Notes: a model not told the origin generated them from the letters alone. 64,000 nucleotides of DNA from Sphingobacteriaceae bacterium (GCA_016705695.1 JADJLA010000001.1:1-64000); one strand, 5' to 3'. Positions 27,097 to 35,799 are shown, numbered from the stretch's first letter. Program-made: numbers and translations.

Positions 27097-27717
27097 TTAT
27101 TCGTAATAATAGATCTTTATTTGTGCCGAATCCTTTAGGAAATCCACTTTTTGTATCACCACCCTATGAATATTGATCCCGGTTCGTTCTCTTAGATCGG
27201 CTATTAATTGCGATTGATCGGTTACTTTAATATTCTCGATCTTTTCATAATTCACCAACTTCATCGATTCACGTTTCATGAACACATTACTTTCTAAAAG
27301 ATAAATAATGATGAAGATGATCGTGTTCAAGCCAATGAGGAATACGTACTCGAACATATCATCGCCCTTGATCTTTGTTACGGCACAAATAAGTCCAATG
27401 GCAATGTTCAAAAAGAGATAGGTCATATCTTTTATACTGATCTCTTCTGTTTTATAACGCAGCATACCAAATACGGCAAACAAACCAAAAGCAGCTCCTA
27501 ACGAAAGTTCTACTTTGTTCAGTAAAAATGCTACTGAAAATATAACAATATTAAAAACAAAGAACGTGAATACGTAGTCCTTGCTTTTATAGCGTTTGAT
27601 ATAAATGAATTTTAAAAGCAGGATCACAAAGATCATATCAATGAATAATCTAGCGCCAAATTTTCCCGAGATCTTTAATAAGGCATCGAGCCCTTCTGCA
27701 ATTACTTCTGTTTCCAT
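27097..27717 (-). CDS. DUF4956 membrane protein
   Basis: 206 residues. Four or so membrane segments occupy about residues 20-150, with the family's conserved block GAAFGLFAVFGMLRYKTEEISIKDMTYLF in the middle; the C-terminal 60 residues are cytoplasmic-looking (ERTGINIHRVVIQKVDFLKDSAQIKIYY). Its function is not established. DUF4956 genes often stand next to VTC-domain genes, as here, where the two genes meet at a shared base (27717). This suggests that it forms a membrane partner or channel for the VTC protein. It is the last gene of the six-gene minus-strand operon. Confidence 0.88.
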   Translation of the reverse strand: METEVIAEGLDALLKISGKFGARLFIDMIFVILLLKFIYIKRYKSKDYVFTFFVFNIVIFSVAFLLNKVELSLGAAFGLFAVFGMLRYKTEEISIKDMTYLFLNIAIGLICAVTKIKGDDMFEYVFLIGLNTIIFIIIYLLESNVFMKRESMKLVNYEKIENIKVTDQSQLIADLRERTGINIHRVVIQKVDFLKDSAQIKIYYYE

Positions 27718-28460
27718 TATAAATGATTTAGTTTTAGTATGCGTGTATTTTTCTCTTTAAAATTATTCTTTTTTACTTCTTCAACAAGATTACTTATGCC
27801 AAAGCAATATTTACTCATGGCGCCTTGTTTTATGCGATGCTCTCGCATTAAGTGAGTGAATTCCGAATGATTTGTTTTGTTTTGTTTAACCTCTGCTATC
27901 ACCACGTTAGTGAAGGTTCGCTTAAGATCATTTTTACCAATGGTTAAATTCAGATCAATAGTGATGCGCTCAGTAAGAGCTTTACTTACCAGGGTAATAC
28001 GCGTATAATTTATCTGCACGCTTGGCTTAAGATCTTTTGCCTTTAAAGGTGTTTCTTTCTCAATAAATGCGATAGCGTTTGCATCTATGTCATTTCCCTT
28101 TAGTTTAATACGATCTTTTGTTGTTCTGCCTTTATTGTCTTTGAATTTTACTTCTAAAAATGTAAGGGCGCTCTCTACGTATGTACGCTTTCTTATTTTG
28201 TAACGATTAAGTTTTCCGGCATGATGCTGGGTGTATAATCTGTAATCGTTAGTATCATAATAAAGTGTTTCGTAGCTCGAATATTTATTACCACTTATAT
28301 CAGTTACAAAATAGTGCGCTCTGCAATTTTCAAGTATTGCAGGAAGCGTTTGCATGGCGAACATGTATTTTGAATCCATTCGGTCCATAAGTTTTACCTT
28401 GTCCATTTCTCCAAGAGTAATAGTGTCGAATGTATTCAATATAGTGATGATCTGCGACAT
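27717..28460 (-). CDS. VTC domain protein (polyphosphate polymerase-like)
   Basis: 247 residues, nearly all one VTC domain. Conserved features are VKLMDRMDSKYMFA near residue 25, the tunnel motif ETLYYDTNDYRLYTQHHAGKLNRYKIRKRTY with its run of basic residues, LEVKFKDNKGRTTKDRIKL with the metal-binding Glu, and a C-terminal VIAEVKQNK. In yeast the homologous Vtc4 domain makes polyphosphate from ATP inside a tunnel; bacterial versions are largely uncharacterised and may use other substrates. No signal peptide is seen, so it works in the cytoplasm, probably with the DUF4956 membrane protein encoded next. Confidence 0.87.
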   Translation of the reverse strand: MSQIITILNTFDTITLGEMDKVKLMDRMDSKYMFAMQTLPAILENCRAHYFVTDISGNKYSSYETLYYDTNDYRLYTQHHAGKLNRYKIRKRTYVESALTFLEVKFKDNKGRTTKDRIKLKGNDIDANAIAFIEKETPLKAKDLKPSVQINYTRITLVSKALTERITIDLNLTIGKNDLKRTFTNVVIAEVKQNKTNHSEFTHLMREHRIKQGAMSKYCFGISNLVEEVKKNNFKEKNTRILKLNHL

Positions 28461-28461
28461 T

Positions 28462-28950
28462 TTATTTATAACCGTAAGTGTATTTTTTGGTAGAGATTAA
28501 TACGTTATTAGCGTCGTAGTGTTTTCGCTCTGTTTTAAACCCCTTGGCACTAAAGGTATAAATATATTTTTTAAACTGCTTTTTGTCTTTATCTAAGTAT
28601 TGTTCTTCTATTTTCTCACCAAGGGTATTGTATTTGGTTAACCTTGTTTCTTTTAAAGCGTTCTTTTCGTCGTATTCAGTTTCTTCAATGGGATCACCAT
28701 CTTTATTGTATTTGAACTTTTTAGTGCTTTTTAAATTACCTTCTTTATCATAGTTGATCTCCTCAATAATATTGCCACCCGCATCGTAAGTTACTTTTGA
28801 ATCATTGAACGATTTTGTGCCTTGCGTTTCGGTAGTTGTAATGGTTTTAATGCCGGCTTTTTTAATATCCTTCTTTTTTTGTGCTTGGCAAAAGAAGCAC
28901 GAAATAAGAAGTGTCATAATGAATAGACTTGATCTTTTTGTATTTGCCAT
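28462..28950 (-). CDS. Exported protein with short YD-like repeats
   Basis: 162 residues. A signal peptide (LFIMTLLISCFFCQAQ) leads to a charged chain of about five repeats of 18-22 residues: YDAGGNIIEEINYDKEGN, YNKDGDPIEETEYDEKN, YNTLGEKIEEQYLDKDK, and so on. These resemble the tyrosine/glycine-rich repeats of Rhs or MORN-type proteins, and would form a small beta-sheet stack in the periplasm or outside. It contains no enzyme motif. It lies one base before the VTC gene in the same operon, so its role is probably tied to that module. Confidence 0.7.
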   Translation of the reverse strand: MANTKRSSLFIMTLLISCFFCQAQKKKDIKKAGIKTITTTETQGTKSFNDSKVTYDAGGNIIEEINYDKEGNLKSTKKFKYNKDGDPIEETEYDEKNALKETRLTKYNTLGEKIEEQYLDKDKKQFKKYIYTFSAKGFKTERKHYDANNVLISTKKYTYGYK

Positions 28951-28955
28951 AGTTC

Positions 28956-30620
28956 TTATTTAAATGTGGATATAAAGCTTCCTTTTAAAGGTAAGGTTGT
29001 TTGATTTACTTTTATCATATAAAAATAAATACCGGCTGTGTAATCATTGGTATTGATTAAAAATGTGTCATTATTGGAAAGGGTTTTTGTAACGATCGAT
29101 CTTCCCTGTGAATCAAAGATCTGTAATTGCCAGTTATTCACATATGAATTTTCGGTTAATTTAATGATTGAATTATTGGTTATAGGGTTTGGAAAGCAAA
29201 GTGCCTTGAGGGAATTATTTCCGTGTAATTTATCAATTCCAATATCAGGGCTGCCACTACTATATAAATGGTGCGCATAGATATTATAATCGGCCGCATT
29301 TCGGTAATCTTCCCAAAAATAAATGGCACCTCCATTATTATCGCTTATCTGCACCGCATTTATTTGATTATTACTTGCATTAGAAACAATTACACCTCCG
29401 CTTAGCCATAAAGTGTTTCCGGTTGCATCTAAACGTTGTGTTTTTATATCCCAACCTGTGCCCGAAGAATCTTGCCATGCAATAATGAAACCGTTTTGTT
29501 TATCGCTTACAGCGTTTGGGTTATTGGATTTTAATCCGTTCGAGATCAGAATACCATCAGCGATCAATTGGTTGGCGCCGCTTAACGAAACTAATTGTGC
29601 ATAAACAGAGGTTGTGGCAGTACGCGCATCTTTCCAAGTAAAAACAGTACCATTACTACCTGTATATTTAATATCTAAAGCACTTTGACTACCGCTTGCG
29701 CCACAAATACTATTTCCATTAGCAGCCCATTGCACAATGCCTGTCGAATTAATGCGCTGACCATAAATATTATTATCAATTGCATTTCTTTTGTCTATCC
29801 ATCCAATAATAGCGCCATTAGAACCATCTGGCTCAATGCGCGGATTACTTTGTGTATTGATCGAATTGCAAATAACCACACCGTCTGCCGCCCATTGAAC
29901 CGTACCATTGTTATCAATTCGTTGAGCGTAGATATCGTAATCAACATTATTCCGTTTATCTTGCCATGTAATAATAGCACCACCCAAGCCATCGCTTTCT
30001 ATCTTTGGATTTATCTGTGTATTTCCGGCTACGCAAATTCCCACACCGCCTGTTGTCCAAAGTACTGCTCCTGTGGAACTGACCCTCTGAGCATAAATAT
30101 CCCAAAAGTTATTTACCGAATCTTCCCATACAATAATTGCTCCTCCAGCATTATCGCCAACGATCTTAGGGTTTTTTTGATGCGTTGATTTTGAGCATAT
30201 GGCAATTCCGTTGGCGGCCCATTGTATATTTCCCGATGAATCTATTTTTTGCGCGTAAATATCATAATTACCTAAACGGATATCTTCCCAAGTAATAATG
30301 GCATTTCCTTGCTCAGCATCTGCAATGGCAGAAGACTGTTGATGTGCGCTATTATTGCAAATAGCAATTCCGTTGGTGGCCCATTTAATGATACCGCTTG
30401 CATTAATTCGCTGCGCAAAAATATCGGTGGCGTTAGTAGAAGAATTTCGGTTATCATCCCACGAAATTATGGCACCGCCATTAGCATCGCTTACAGTATG
30501 AAGGTTATCCTGCGATTTTGTTACAATTGCAACCGAAGCATTAACTGCAGGATCTGAATTCCACTGAGCCATTAATGTTCCTGAAAAAACAAGGAGTATA
30601 CAAAAAAGGTTTATTCTCAT
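28956..30620 (-). CDS. Repeat-containing secreted protein with T9SS type A sorting domain
   Basis: 554 residues. After a signal peptide (NLFCILLVFSGTLMAQ) come eight or so repeats of about 50 residues, each with GGAIIxWxDxRN, DIYAQRIDxxGxxQWxxxG and IC-x4-Q elements. The repeat pattern predicts a beta-propeller-like structure. The C-terminal 85 residues are a type A sorting domain (LCFPNPITNNSIIKL, QLQIFDSQGRSIVTKTL, YTAGIYFYMIKV). The product should be exported by the T9SS and anchored at the surface. It sits in the middle of the VTC/DUF4956 operon, which ties an exported protein to an intracellular polymerase-like enzyme. The ligand is unknown. Confidence 0.82.
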   Translation of the reverse strand: MRINLFCILLVFSGTLMAQWNSDPAVNASVAIVTKSQDNLHTVSDANGGAIISWDDNRNSSTNATDIFAQRINASGIIKWATNGIAICNNSAHQQSSAIADAEQGNAIITWEDIRLGNYDIYAQKIDSSGNIQWAANGIAICSKSTHQKNPKIVGDNAGGAIIVWEDSVNNFWDIYAQRVSSTGAVLWTTGGVGICVAGNTQINPKIESDGLGGAIITWQDKRNNVDYDIYAQRIDNNGTVQWAADGVVICNSINTQSNPRIEPDGSNGAIIGWIDKRNAIDNNIYGQRINSTGIVQWAANGNSICGASGSQSALDIKYTGSNGTVFTWKDARTATTSVYAQLVSLSGANQLIADGILISNGLKSNNPNAVSDKQNGFIIAWQDSSGTGWDIKTQRLDATGNTLWLSGGVIVSNASNNQINAVQISDNNGGAIYFWEDYRNAADYNIYAHHLYSSGSPDIGIDKLHGNNSLKALCFPNPITNNSIIKLTENSYVNNWQLQIFDSQGRSIVTKTLSNNDTFLINTNDYTAGIYFYMIKVNQTTLPLKGSFISTFK

Positions 30621-30626
30621 TTTAAT

Positions 30627-31319
30627 TTAAATGCTAAGGTTGTATCCAATGCCCACTATGTAAATACTTTCTTTATCTACAATGTTGAACTCCGACTGAA
30701 TTAAATAATAAAAGTTTAATGTATTGTTGTCATTTATTTTATATTCAACGCCGGCCACGTTTCTGATCCTGTGGAACCCGTAATTTGACAAGGGCTCATC
30801 GCCCCTTGGTGCAGTGATCTGATAACGAAATTCGCACGAGTAGTATGGCGTTATTTTTTCTGGAGCCGTGTATTTTATGTCTGTTCTGAAACGTAAATAG
30901 TGTTCCGGTATTTTTCCTTTTTTGCTTGTATAATAATTCTGAACTTCCGTTTGGTATCTTACTCTCTCGCTTAATGTAATGTTTGATAATTTTTTCTTGG
31001 CAGTAACATCTAGCATAAAACGGTGCCGGTAACTAAAACCGGGCTCGAGTTGTTTTTTTTGAGTGAAACGGTAAGTAGGGCTGATCTTAATGTTCTTATT
31101 GAGTTTGTAATCAATTCCAACATTGGTGTAAAATAAATTTAGGCGTTGAAAATTTTCTCGCAAGCGCATTTCCTGATCAAACGTTAAACTTATTTTTTTT
31201 GTGATCTCTTTTTGAACTGAGAAAGTGGCCCATAGTCCTGCATCCTTTGTGTTTTGCCCATAGCCACTCAAACAAATTAACATCATCAGAAAATAATAGA
31301 ATGTATTCTTACGCGCCAT
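30627..31319 (-). CDS. DUF2490 outer-membrane beta-barrel protein
   Basis: 230 residues. A signal peptide (TFYYFLMMLICLSGYGQ) precedes a series of short amphipathic strands with aromatic ends, such as KKISLTFDQEMRLRENFQRLNLFYTNVGIDYKL, YRFTQKKQLEPGFSYRHRFML and HYLRFRTDIKY, ending with NLSI. This is the DUF2490 family, a small beta-barrel predicted to sit in the outer membrane. Its substrate is unknown. It is third-from-last upstream in the operon, after the lipoprotein gene and before the T9SS cargo, with gaps of 3 and 6 bases. Confidence 0.78.
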   Translation of the reverse strand: MARKNTFYYFLMMLICLSGYGQNTKDAGLWATFSVQKEITKKISLTFDQEMRLRENFQRLNLFYTNVGIDYKLNKNIKISPTYRFTQKKQLEPGFSYRHRFMLDVTAKKKLSNITLSERVRYQTEVQNYYTSKKGKIPEHYLRFRTDIKYTAPEKITPYYSCEFRYQITAPRGDEPLSNYGFHRIRNVAGVEYKINDNNTLNFYYLIQSEFNIVDKESIYIVGIGYNLSI

Positions 31320-31322
31320 TGT

Positions 31323-31712
31323 TTAATCTATAATGGTAAGAGTTCCAAGATCAACTTTTTCTTTCTTTTTTGTGATGGTTACTTCCATCAGTGTTTCTTT
31401 AGGCATGGAAAGTGAAGGTTGGGTAGAGTCTTTGCCAATAGCATACACTTTGTATTTTCCCTTTTGTAAATAATTAAAAGCAAATGATCCGTCGTATGAG
31501 GTCTTTACCGTATTGCCAACTTCCGTACCCTCTCCGTAAATGATATACACTGTTTCTCCAGGCAAATAATGTTCGGATGTTTTAACGGTAAATGTAGGAT
31601 CGTAGTTCTTAACATACAATTTACCTTGGATGGAAGCAAATCCTCCTTCACCTGGGGCTTTCTTGCAACCAAAAAATGCAGCTGCAATAAATAAATAGAT
31701 CACATAACGCAT
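31323..31712 (-). CDS. Lipoprotein with carboxypeptidase-regulatory-like domain
   Basis: 129 residues. The lipobox FFGC places Cys16 as the lipid anchor (MRYVIYLFIAAAFFGCKK). The mature part is a single beta-sandwich, with SIQGKLYVKNYD, GETVYIIYGEG, VKTSYDGSFAFNYLQKGKYKVYAIG and ending in LGTLTIID. This is the pattern of CarboxypepD_reg/transthyretin-like modules that sit on the outside of membranes. It is the first gene of the six-gene operon and probably the periplasmic or outer-membrane component. Confidence 0.78.
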   Translation of the reverse strand: MRYVIYLFIAAAFFGCKKAPGEGGFASIQGKLYVKNYDPTFTVKTSEHYLPGETVYIIYGEGTEVGNTVKTSYDGSFAFNYLQKGKYKVYAIGKDSTQPSLSMPKETLMEVTITKKKEKVDLGTLTIID

Positions 31713-31786
31713 ACTTAACGTTTACTTTACTATAAATTTAAGACTTTTTTGGAATTCTAAGGGTAAAAACCCCCTTGAAATGCTAA

Positions 31787-32263
31787 TTAATTAGATTTTT
31801 CTATCTCAAAACCAAAATCCATCACCAAAGGAAGTGGATCGGTACGCATAGCTTGTTGGAAAGCAAATTTATAGGTTCCCGTCATTGGAAATTTCACGTT
31901 TTTCTTAATGGGCACTTTAAAATCAAAGATGTCGCCGGCACCGCTTCCCATCCATTCGCCCTTACCATTGGCTAAAATAACTTCTAAAGTATCTTTTTCT
32001 ACTTTACCATCAGGATAAGTTGTTTCAAGGAATAAAAATATATTGCTGTACGGATAAGCATCAGCATGCCTTACCATTAACGAAATATTATTAAGGGAAG
32101 TATTATCTTTTACGTCCACATCAAACACCGCTTTGTCTTTGGCATACCACTCGTTCTCATTGAATTTTCTGTACTCGGTATAAATAACATTCTTATTACA
32201 CGAAGTAAATAATATCGAGAGAAAAATAACGAATACAAAAACTATGTTACGAGGTCTTGTCAT
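31787..32263 (-). CDS. gldH: Gliding motility lipoprotein GldH
   Basis: 158 residues. The signal ends at a lipobox (LFTSC, Cys22). The mature sequence NVIYTEYRKFNENEWYAKDKAVFDVDV matches the conserved GldH opening, and the body has ISLMVRHADAYPYSNIFLFLETTYPDGK and GEWMGSGAGDIFDFKVP. GldH is a lipoprotein required for gliding in Flavobacterium and is found in many Bacteroidota that have the T9SS. Its gene overlaps the 3' end of ricT by 17 bases, the usual neighbour in this phylum. Confidence 0.92.
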   Translation of the reverse strand: MTRPRNIVFVFVIFLSILFTSCNKNVIYTEYRKFNENEWYAKDKAVFDVDVKDNTSLNNISLMVRHADAYPYSNIFLFLETTYPDGKVEKDTLEVILANGKGEWMGSGAGDIFDFKVPIKKNVKFPMTGTYKFAFQQAMRTDPLPLVMDFGFEIEKSN

Positions 32264-33605
32264 TGTTATTATTTGGTTTGTTTGGATTCGGTTTATTTGG
32301 GTTAGGTTTATGGTGCGGCTTGTTATGAGGCTTATTTGTATTTGGCCCCTGCTGTTTATTCTGCGGTTTAGGTTTTTGTTGATTCGGATTTGGAGTGCCT
32401 TTATTCGAATTATTTTGAGGCCCCTTAGAGTGCTGCTTATTTTTATTATGGTGATTCGATTTTTTATTTCTATTATCTTTCCTGTCGAAACGAGTTAAGC
32501 TATCTTGTCCAACTACATTTTCAAAAGTATGTTCAACAACTGCTGTTTTTGTTTTTAAGTTTAAAACAAACGGCACAAGATCATCCGGCTTTTCGCCTTT
32601 TTCATTTTTCGCCAGTACATCTTTTACTTGCTCAGCTTTCATGGGAATAAAAACCGAAGGTTCGTGTTTATAGGCGAACCACATCACACCTTTGAATATG
32701 TCAGTTTTTTGATGAAAGGCATCGCCTTTTACTGTGTGCAAATACTTATTATCAATGATCGGAAATTCTTTTAATGCATCCACATAACTATCCAATTCGT
32801 AATTCAAGCAGCATTTTAATTTGCCGCATTGCCCCGCCAATTTTAAGGGATTTAAAGATAGTTGCTGATAGCGCGCCGCACTTGTAGATACTGTTCTAAA
32901 ATCGGTTAGCCAAGTGCTGCAACATAATTCGCGACCGCATGCGCCAATTCCTCCCAAACGAGAAGCCTCTTGGCGCGCACCTATCTGACGCATTTCAATT
33001 CGCACTTTAAATTCTTCCGCCAGTAATTTTATCAGCTCTCTAAAATCAACGCGCTCATCGGCGGTATAATAAAAAATAGCTTTCGATCTATCACCTTGAT
33101 ATTCTACATCACTTAATTTCATTTGCAAGCCCAAACGTAAAGCTATTGTGCGTGCTTTGAACATACTCGATACTTCCAACTTTTGAGCTTCTTGCCATTT
33201 ATCAATATCGTTTTGTTTTGCCTTGCGATATATCTTTTTTGTTTCTTCTTCCGTAGGATTGGCATTGCGCTTTTTCATTTGCACTTTTACCAATTCACCG
33301 GTTAACGAAATAACGCCAATATCATGTCCTTGCGTTGCTTCTACAGCAACCACATCACCAATAACTAATGATAGATTATTTACATTCTTAAAAAAATCCT
33401 TACGCGAATTTTTAAAACGAACTTCTACCATATCGCATGCCTTTTGTCCGTCAGGCATGCGCATATTTCCTAGCCAATCAAAAACATTCAATTTATTGCA
33501 GCCGCCCGTTGTTCCGCACGAGCCGTTATTATTACAGCCGGCAGGTACGCCGTTATTATTTTCGTTATGGTTTCCTCGCCCTGTTGAGCAACCGCTACAT
33601 CCCAT
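32247..33605 (-). CDS. ricT: RicT-like PSP1 domain protein with Asn/Pro/Lys-rich tail
   Basis: 452 residues. The PSP1 domain spans about 45-300, with FKARTIALRLGLQMKLSDVEYQGDRSKAIFYYTADERVDF and the cysteine cluster GACGRELCCSTWL...CGKLKCCLNYE that binds an iron-sulfur cluster in the RicA-RicF-RicT complex. In Bacillus this complex controls RNase Y activity; its role in Bacteroidota is not settled. The N-terminus has further Cys (MGCSGCSTG). The last 70 residues are a low-complexity tail of Asn, Pro, Lys and Gln, perhaps RNA-binding. The gene overlaps gldH by 17 bases. Confidence 0.85.
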   Translation of the reverse strand: MGCSGCSTGRGNHNENNNGVPAGCNNNGSCGTTGGCNKLNVFDWLGNMRMPDGQKACDMVEVRFKNSRKDFFKNVNNLSLVIGDVVAVEATQGHDIGVISLTGELVKVQMKKRNANPTEEETKKIYRKAKQNDIDKWQEAQKLEVSSMFKARTIALRLGLQMKLSDVEYQGDRSKAIFYYTADERVDFRELIKLLAEEFKVRIEMRQIGARQEASRLGGIGACGRELCCSTWLTDFRTVSTSAARYQQLSLNPLKLAGQCGKLKCCLNYELDSYVDALKEFPIIDNKYLHTVKGDAFHQKTDIFKGVMWFAYKHEPSVFIPMKAEQVKDVLAKNEKGEKPDDLVPFVLNLKTKTAVVEHTFENVVGQDSLTRFDRKDNRNKKSNHHNKNKQHSKGPQNNSNKGTPNPNQQKPKPQNKQQGPNTNKPHNKPHHKPNPNKPNPNKPNNNNDKTS

Positions 33606-33661
33606 TATAGTGCTTAAATTTTAAAGGTTAAATATACAAATAAAAATGGGCTATTTCTCCA

Positions 33662-34237
33662 TTATTTTTTGTAGTAGTTCATTTCGTCGATATACTCCCA
33701 TACCTTGTGATGCAGGTAAAAACGCGCATCTTTTTTTTCTCTAATAGCTTTGCGAATAAATGTTGATGAGATCTCCATTAATGGCGCATTCACAAAGGTA
33801 ACCGAAGGATGTTTGTCAAACTCAGTTTCTGTTTTTTCGGGCCTAGGATATACAAATATTTTAAAACGTCTTAAGATCTCCTCGTAGTTTTTCCATTTTT
33901 TAAAGCCGCTTAAATTATCACTTCCCATTATTAAGCAAAATTCGTGTTGCGGAAATTTTTCATTCAAATGCGCTAATGTATTTATTGTGTACGACGGTTG
34001 TGCTAGTTTAAATTCAATATCGCTTGCTTTTATTTTTGGATGAAGATCTAAAGCAAGTTTTACAAGGTGCAAACGATCATTTTCATTTAGTAAAGTGCTT
34101 TTTTCTTTTAAAGGATTTTGCGGAGATACCACAAACCATACTTCATCCAATTCGGTAAAACTGGCCATGTAATTGGCTATTACCAAATGCCCCACGTGAA
34201 CCGGGTTAAATGATCCAAAGAAAAGTCCTACACGCAT
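33662..34237 (-). CDS. nadD: Nicotinate-nucleotide adenylyltransferase
   Basis: 191 residues. NadD joins ATP and nicotinic acid mononucleotide to make deamido-NAD. The nucleotidyltransferase motif GLFFGSFNPVHVGHLVIAN (with the HxGH) is intact, and the C-terminal MEISSTFIRKAI matches the conserved ISxTxIR that binds ATP. FVVSPQNPLKE and LIMGSDNLSGF are the family's substrate loops. It follows the ricT-gldH pair on the same strand, 56 bases upstream of ricT. Confidence 0.94.
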   Translation of the reverse strand: MRVGLFFGSFNPVHVGHLVIANYMASFTELDEVWFVVSPQNPLKEKSTLLNENDRLHLVKLALDLHPKIKASDIEFKLAQPSYTINTLAHLNEKFPQHEFCLIMGSDNLSGFKKWKNYEEILRRFKIFVYPRPEKTETEFDKHPSVTFVNAPLMEISSTFIRKAIREKKDARFYLHHKVWEYIDEMNYYKK

Positions 34238-34417
34238 TTTAATGAATTACTAAGGTAAAATTACACTTCAAAACCGAGTCAAAAAAGGCCTATTTTACCA
34301 ATTATCATGAATACCTGTTACTTAAATGTTTAGGGAATTAATAAGCGGATAAAAGTGGCTTTTTTGGAGTGTATATTCTTATTTTTAACATAAACCGGAC
34401 ACTTTTTTTTAAAATAC

Positions 34418-34546
34418 TTTGGGCGCCTCCCCTTCGCCGATGGAATTACCGATGCTCAGGGCCGGGCTGCTACGGGCTCGCTGTTCGCTCGGCTTTTTTT
34501 GTTCGTACCTCACAAAAAAGAGCTGAACCCTTCGCATCCCTGGCGC
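34418..34546. repeat. GC-rich intergenic repeat element
   Basis: In an AT-rich gap of about 360 bases between nadD and the histidine kinase there is a block of clearly higher GC. It begins TTTGGGCGC and ends CATCCCTGGCGC. It holds the near-complementary pair CTTTTTTTGTTCGTACC / CACAAAAAAG. No convincing gene is present. The layout recalls a GC-rich palindromic element I associate with Bacteroidota intergenic regions, but this is from memory. The rest of the gap shows nothing else recognisable. Confidence 0.5.
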
Positions 34547-34599
34547 GGCCGGTAAAAAGAGGCAGCTGTTTCGTTTTGACTAAAGTTTTAAACGGCTTT

Positions 34600-35751
34600 T
34601 TATAGCTTGAACAAAAACGTATAATACGAATTTTTAGGCGAAGGAAATTTTGTCTCTGCATCAATGGCAGAACTCAGATCTTTGATCAATGGTAAACCTA
34701 AAGAATCTTTGGCTACTTCTTTTTCAAAGTCAAAACCGGGCCCATTGTCCCCAACAATAAGATTTACATGATGATCATTGATCTCCATAAGTTCGATCGT
34801 CAATTCATAATTAGGTGTAGTTGCAGCGGCATGCTTTACAGAATTCAATAAGATCTCGGTAATAATAAGACCAAGATATAACACACGTTTACTTGAAAGA
34901 GTGAATTCATAATTATTGATGCGCGTGTTTACGCAATGGTTGAAGTGCGGAAAAGACACTCTGAATTCATTTACCAACTCTGTAATATATTTTGAAAGAT
35001 TGATCTCGCTGTGATCTGAACTTTGATTTAAAAGATCGTGGATCTTTAACATCGAGAACAAACGTTGCTCATACTCTTGCAAAATAGTACGGGTTTCTTC
35101 CGATCGCGCTTTATTCTTGCTAATGCGAATTAAGCTGATGAGGATAGCGAAATTGTTTTTCACCCTATGATTTATCTCTTTTACAAGGGTTTCTTTTTCG
35201 ATCAATAAGGTTTCTAATTTAGCTTGCGCGGCACGCCTATGTCGGCTTTCGAGCGTAGATGCCAAAACAAATGAAAGGCTAAGGCAAAAACTTTGTTCGT
35301 TTGCGGTAAACACACGCTTCACGTCTACTTTTTCAAAGCATATAACGCCAATTAATTCTCCTGAAATACGTATGGGAATATCCATTAACGAGCAAATGGA
35401 ATTTGGCTTGGAATATACTTCATTCAATTCCATGGTTGCCGGATGGTTATAAATATCTTCAGCAATAATGATCTTGTTCTTCCGTAAGGCCTCAAAATAA
35501 ATAGGGATCTCGTTTTGATGAAGAACGGAGTTCTTGCTGAACTTTTTAGTTCGCGTATCATATTCACCAACAGAGATGAGTGCTGTTTTGTCGGGATCAA
35601 AAAGCCATACGCTCATCCGTTCTATTCTCAATGAAGGCAGAATTCGTACGGCAAAGTCGGTCATGATATGATCAATATCGCTGCGATTCAAAAAATGAAT
35701 TTGCGATACACTATCTAGTTCCTCAAGAAGATCGATGTCTTTATTTAGCAT
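34600..35751 (-). CDS. Sensor histidine kinase with GAF domain (HisKA_2 type)
   Basis: 383 residues from the chosen start. A GAF-like sensor domain covers about 30-175 (RMSVWLFDPDKTALISVGEYD, PIRISGELIGVICFEKVD). The dimerisation helix carries the phospho-accepting His in LVKEINHRVKNNFAILISLI, a HisKA_2 signature. The ATPase domain shows the N box ITEILLNSVKHA and the G1 box DNGPGFDF. There is no membrane segment, so it is cytoplasmic. No response regulator is adjacent, so it is an orphan. I chose the ATG at 35751 because the longer start at 35820 lies upstream of a good promoter (35769-35799). Confidence 0.88.
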   Translation of the reverse strand: MLNKDIDLLEELDSVSQIHFLNRSDIDHIMTDFAVRILPSLRIERMSVWLFDPDKTALISVGEYDTRTKKFSKNSVLHQNEIPIYFEALRKNKIIIAEDIYNHPATMELNEVYSKPNSICSLMDIPIRISGELIGVICFEKVDVKRVFTANEQSFCLSLSFVLASTLESRHRRAAQAKLETLLIEKETLVKEINHRVKNNFAILISLIRISKNKARSEETRTILQEYEQRLFSMLKIHDLLNQSSDHSEINLSKYITELVNEFRVSFPHFNHCVNTRINNYEFTLSSKRVLYLGLIITEILLNSVKHAAATTPNYELTIELMEINDHHVNLIVGDNGPGFDFEKEVAKDSLGLPLIKDLSSAIDAETKFPSPKNSYYTFLFKL

Positions 35752-35768
35752 GAAGAATTTCCCTCTAT

Positions 35769-35799
35769 TAAATGTATAAAAATTCAACTGCAAAACAAA
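35769..35799 (-). promoter_or_regulatory. Promoter of the histidine kinase gene (TTTG-N19-TACATTTA)
   Basis: Read on minus: TTTG at 35799-35796, 19 bases, then TACATTTA at 35776-35769, one base off TAnnTTTG. It lies just upstream of the ATG at 35751 and so rules out the longer start. Confidence 0.5.

Noticed and set aside
29685..30188. 167-residue plus-strand open frame opposite the T9SS repeat gene
   Set aside because: It is antisense to strongly supported repeats, its residues simply mirror the periodic DNA, and it has no recognisable domain.
34369..34605. 78-residue open frame across the GC-rich block
   Set aside because: Its content comes from the repeat element; it has no domain and a plausible non-coding explanation exists.
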